Shown: piece by piece, positions 62,998-64,000 of the stretch
Position numbering within the stretch: position 1 is the stretch's first letter
How the letters are laid out: each line of letters starts with the position of its first letter
Assembly: GCA_963828755.1 (NCBI GenBank)
Contig: CAWHFY010000010.1
Span: 124,001 to 188,000, forward strand
DNA from: WHSW01 sp963828755
GTDB lineage: Bacteria; Actinomycetota; Thermoleophilia; Solirubrobacterales; 70-9
Direction: 5' to 3'
DNA: 64,000 nucleotides
Notes under the pieces: generated by a model
Seen by the model: the letters and a program-made list of their open reading frames with translations, nothing else
What the model was told of the DNA's origin: nothing
Databases searched by the model: none
Made by a program: the position numbers and the translations under genes

Positions 62998-63546
62998 ATG
63001 AAGCTGAGAACGCCCAGTCACGCCACCGTCGTCGCCTACTTGGCGCTCTTCGTCGCGATCGGCGGGAGCGCGTACGCCGTCAGCAAGATCGGTTCGGCAC
63101 AGATCGAGAACCGATCGATCAAGGGGAAGGACGTGGCGGACGACGCCTGGGAGCGACGGCAGGTCGATGAGCGGAAGCTGAGGGGCCGTTGGCCGTTGGC
63201 GATGGCGACGTCGATCGGCATGTGACCCGCCGCCGAGCGGAGGTCGACTGCATCGGCAAGACGATCCACCTCCGGCGCGTCCAGGCGCGCTCCTGCATCG
63301 TTCGGCACGGCGCGAGCTCAGGACGGAGCTGGCACGGTGATGCTCGATCAGCGTGGACGGCGCGAGTCTAACGGCCAGCTCATCGACACGGAGACGAGAA
63401 CGATCGCCCTCAACCAAGGTGACCACCAAGCTCCCAAGGGCCAGCACAGCGTCGCCCTGACGTTGCCGGGAATCAGTTCGCAGACTCTGATCGTGAGCGA
63501 TCTCGCCATCTCCGCAATCGCCGTCACCAACGCGGACCTCGGCTGA
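62998..63546 (+). CDS. Small secreted protein (frameshifted)
   Basis: About 180 residues. ATG 62998 directly follows a GGGAGG run. The start MKLRTPSHATVVAYLALFVAIGG and then SAYAVSKIGSAQIENRSIKGKD is a signal peptide plus the repeat-like motif common to actinobacterial surface proteins with N-S-I-K-G-K-D repeats. The C-terminal half ends with SVALTLPGISSQTLIVSDLAI, a beta-rich part. Breaks between 63150 and 63350 make the middle unreadable. Function unknown. It may be the third secreted partner of the sigma system, although it starts 49 bases after the previous stop. Confidence 0.55.
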
Positions 63547-63620
63547 AGCACGCGCCTGTCGAGTTCCGTCGCTATGCGACGGTTTCTCGCCAGGCTGCAG
63601 GTCTGATCGTCGGCACCTCT

Positions 63621-63651
63621 CGAGTTAGTCCCGCGTAGCGGGAGGGACTCG
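63621..63651. terminator. Hairpin between convergent genes
   Basis: CGAGT (63621-63625) with ACTCG (63647-63651) and inner GTCCC/GGGAC pairs form a stem around a GCGTAGC core. It lies between the convergent small secreted protein and the CcmH-like gene and could terminate both. Confidence 0.45.
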
Positions 63652-63692
63652 CCACGCGAACCCACGCGGCACCGCCGCCGGCTCCCGCCCAC

Positions 63693-64000
63693 CTACAACC
63701 GATACCGCGCCAGATCCGCGTCCAGCCGCTTCGAGTCCTCGTCGTCGATCGCCTCCGCCGGCGGTTCCGCGGAACCGCCCGAGCCCGAGCCGCCGCCCCC
63801 CTCACCAGCCCCGGCCTTCCGCCAGCGCCTGAGCCCCACGACGATGCCCACAAGCGCGGCAAGGATCGCCGCGCCCGGCACCAGCCACGCCGCCAGGTCG
63901 AATCCGGAGTTGTCAGGTGTCGCCAGCACCTCCGAGCCGAACTCGGCAACGAGGCGGTCCTTGATCTCGTCCTTCGTCAGCCCTTGGGCGATCAGCTCGC
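63693..64000 (-). CDS. CcmH-like cytochrome c biogenesis protein, C-terminal part (cut by right edge)
   Basis: About 102 residues read from the right edge. AQGLTKDEIKDRLVAEFGSEVL is the typical end of the soluble CcmH domain, followed by a membrane helix (LAAWLVPGAAILAALVGIVVGL) and a Gly/Ser-rich linker. The final RLDADLARYRL matches the usual CcmH/CycL C-terminus. The thioredoxin-like CxxC motif, which would bind apocytochrome, lies outside the window. The adjacent genes ccmF and others would sit further right. Stop at 63693-63695. Confidence 0.65.
   Translation of the reverse strand, partial: ELIAQGLTKDEIKDRLVAEFGSEVLATPDNSGFDLAAWLVPGAAILAALVGIVVGLRRWRKAGAGEGGGGSGSGGSAEPPAEAIDDEDSKRLDADLARYRL

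Overview
The window is a GC-rich (roughly 70 percent) actinobacterial chromosome segment. GTG and TTG starts, 4-base stop/start overlaps, a Mycobacterium-type cysM, a JAMM peptidase, a neighbouring rph-rdgB pair and many secreted proteins of unknown role suggest a deep-branching actinobacterium. From recalled protein families I favour the class Thermoleophilia (Solirubrobacterales-like), but nothing here fixes the taxon. I see no tRNA, rRNA, CRISPR array, insertion sequence or prophage.

Layout. (1) 1-3.8 kb, minus strand: three tandem copies of a secreted glycoside-hydrolase-like protein, the first cut by the left edge, then a small secreted or anchored protein. (2) 3.8-37.5 kb: a large surface-glycan locus. 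It has an O-antigen-ligase/polymerase-like membrane protein, a WbaP-type initiating sugar-phosphate transferase, about nine glycosyltransferase genes (several are fusions), six stand-alone methyltransferases plus one fused to a glycosyltransferase, a Wzm/Wzt exporter, two SDR epimerases, and three paralogous polytopic membrane proteins that look like GT-C enzymes. A polar amino acid ABC transporter (14.8-17.4 kb) and cysM (19.1 kb) sit inside it. (3) 37.5-43.8 kb: mixed housekeeping and unknown genes: AlkD-like repair protein, a possible queuosine-salvage relative, JAMM peptidase, zinc-ribbon/DUF2007 protein, degenerate peptidase-like protein, cytochrome P450, and a DUF1802-DUF1152 pair behind a good promoter. 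(4) 44-50.7 kb: hydantoinase/oxoprolinase subunits A and B, a zinc-finger protein, nadB and a class II histone-deacetylase-like hydrolase. (5) 50.7-57.8 kb: a giant coiled-coil protein with a C-terminal helix-hairpin-helix, a Flp-type pilin, rph, rdgB, a CDF metal exporter and small unknown genes. (6) 57.8-64 kb: a secreted beta-propeller-like protein, a sigma factor fused to its own zinc-finger and membrane anchor, two secreted proteins and the C-terminal part of a CcmH-like protein.

How the genes work together. Region 2 reads as one programme: start a glycan on a lipid carrier, extend and methylate it, export it by ABC transporter, and decorate or ligate it outside the membrane. Most neighbours overlap by 4 bases, which implies translational coupling. 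Region 6 looks like a signal-responsive envelope module: a tethered sigma factor co-transcribed with a secreted multi-domain protein, facing a divergent secreted protein across a 395-base regulatory gap.

Caution. Many genes in 1-20 kb and 59-63.5 kb, and a few between, need single-base frame corrections, often beside runs of C or G. Conserved motifs continue on both sides of each break, so I treat these as probable assembly indels and annotate each gene as one unit. Boundaries of such genes are approximate within the body but start and stop codons were checked individually.
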